DNA of 5,143 bases from contig RFPF01000235.1 in assembly GCA_009926295.1 (NCBI GenBank), positions 1 to 5,143 of the forward strand, given 5' to 3'. The translations under genes were made by a program, and so were the position numbers. Below, one piece after another: positions 4,637 through 5,143 of the stretch. The notes under the pieces were generated by a model. That model was not told where the DNA came from. It made no database searches and worked only from the letters and a program-made list of their open reading frames with translations. Numbering within the stretch: the first letter of the stretch is position 1; the number at the start of each line of letters is the position of its first letter. The DNA is from Planctomycetia bacterium (GTDB taxonomy: Bacteria > Planctomycetota > Planctomycetia > Pirellulales > UBA1268).

Positions 4637-5143
4637 CTAGAGCACGCCCAGGGCCTCCACCCAGCGGCAGAGTTCCTCCGCGGGCGGCACGTCGCCGAGC
4701 ACCTCCGGGACGAGACCGACCTGGTAGCCGTTGCTCTCCAGCGCCCGCTGGTCGGCGTCGAGTTTCGCCGGTGCGCCGGTGAGCGATTTCGCGAACAGCA
4801 CCCAGCGGCTGCGGCCCGGCTCGGTCGGCTCGATCTCGGCCTGCCGCGGCAGCGCGGCGTCGAGCAGCGCCACGCCGCGCACGGCCGCCCCGAGCCTCTC
4901 CGCTGCGATCCATGCGAACGCTCCGCCCGGTCCCCGCCCTGCGAAGGCGACACGGGTCGGGTCGATCGGTCGGCGTGCCCTCAGCGAGTCGAGCGCCCGG
5001 GCGACCGTCGCCACGTCCTCGCGGCCCCAGCGCTGCGGGTCGGTTGCGGTCGGAAGCACCACCGCCACCCGGTGCCGCGCGGCCGCTTCGAACCACGCCT
5101 CGGCCGCCTTGACCGCGGCGGTCCCCACTCCCGTGCCGGGGGG
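4637..5143 (-). CDS. Alpha/beta-hydrolase-like protein, C-terminal part (truncated by window edge)
   Basis: The frame is open to the right edge, so only the last 168 residues are seen; the true start lies outside. Visible features: a strand VAVVLPTATDPQRW (26-39), a helix, then DPTRVAFAGRGPGGAFAW (61-78), the layout of an alpha/beta-hydrolase nucleophile elbow, followed by VRGVALLDAALP (88-99). The elbow reads G-R-G-P-G-G, with Gly71 where Ser is expected, and no plausible catalytic His is seen near the end (WVEALGVL). It is probably non-catalytic or a structural relative of PHB-depolymerase-like esterases. I recall similar domains C-terminal to PDZ domains in planctomycete proteins; what lies upstream here is unknown. 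A GTG at 5128 could start translation in principle, but it would cut into the fold. It is likely co-transcribed with the pseudouridine synthase 2 bp downstream. Confidence 0.7.
   Translation of the reverse strand, partial: PPGTGVGTAAVKAAEAWFEAAARHRVAVVLPTATDPQRWGREDVATVARALDSLRARRPIDPTRVAFAGRGPGGAFAWIAAERLGAAVRGVALLDAALPRQAEIEPTEPGRSRWVLFAKSLTGAPAKLDADQRALESNGYQVGLVPEVLGDVPPAEELCRWVEALGVL

Noticed and set aside
3177..4640. Long plus-strand open frame spanning the photolyase-like and pseudouridine synthase genes
   Set aside because: Arg-rich shadow frame with no recognisable domain, made open by high GC content.
4635..5096. Upstream extension of the pseudouridine synthase frame
   Set aside because: It is Arg/Gly/Ala-rich without any domain and overlaps the hydrolase-like gene in another frame; the ATG at 4634 starts exactly where the family begins.

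Overview
The window is a GC-rich chromosomal segment with five protein-coding genes: two transcribed rightward or leftward around a divergent control region, and a convergent pair further right. Gene content and protein character point to a planctomycete. The hints are a P-II protein with a GERGKEAI-type C-terminus, an Amt transporter with a signal peptide and Ala/Pro linker, a non-catalytic esterase-like domain of a kind I associate with planctomycetes, weak Shine-Dalgarno use, and a GACAGGC..GCCTGTC palindrome I associate with those genomes. This assignment is inference from memory, with no 16S rRNA or other marker gene in view.

Left part (1-2441), all on the minus strand: a nitrogen-control unit. 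An Amt/AmtB ammonium transporter (793-2316) is followed 359 bp downstream by a P-II signal protein (86-433). A near-perfect sigma-54 (-24/-12) promoter lies upstream of amtB at 2426-2441, giving a predicted leader of about 99 nt with two stem-loops. Transcription by RpoN under an NtrC-type activator would switch on ammonium uptake when nitrogen is short, and the P-II trimer would plug the transporter when nitrogen is plentiful. The P-II protein keeps the pore-blocking Arg47 but lacks the uridylylated Tyr51. The gap between the two genes is packed with consecutive perfect or near-perfect hairpins (520-778) and looks like a REP-type palindromic cluster or a structured RNA.

Middle (2638-3981, plus strand): a photolyase/cryptochrome-related flavoprotein whose two domains are in reversed order. 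The FAD-binding helical domain comes first, then a three-cysteine motif and a Pro-rich linker, and a photolyase-type alpha/beta (antenna) domain is at the C-terminus. This apparent circular permutation is the most interesting item in the window.

Right part (3927-5143, minus strand): an RluA-family pseudouridine synthase overlaps the 3' end of the photolyase-like gene by 55 bp, tail to tail. Two bases upstream of it ends a gene truncated by the window edge, encoding an alpha/beta-hydrolase-like domain with no nucleophilic serine. The 2-bp spacing implies that these two genes form an operon.
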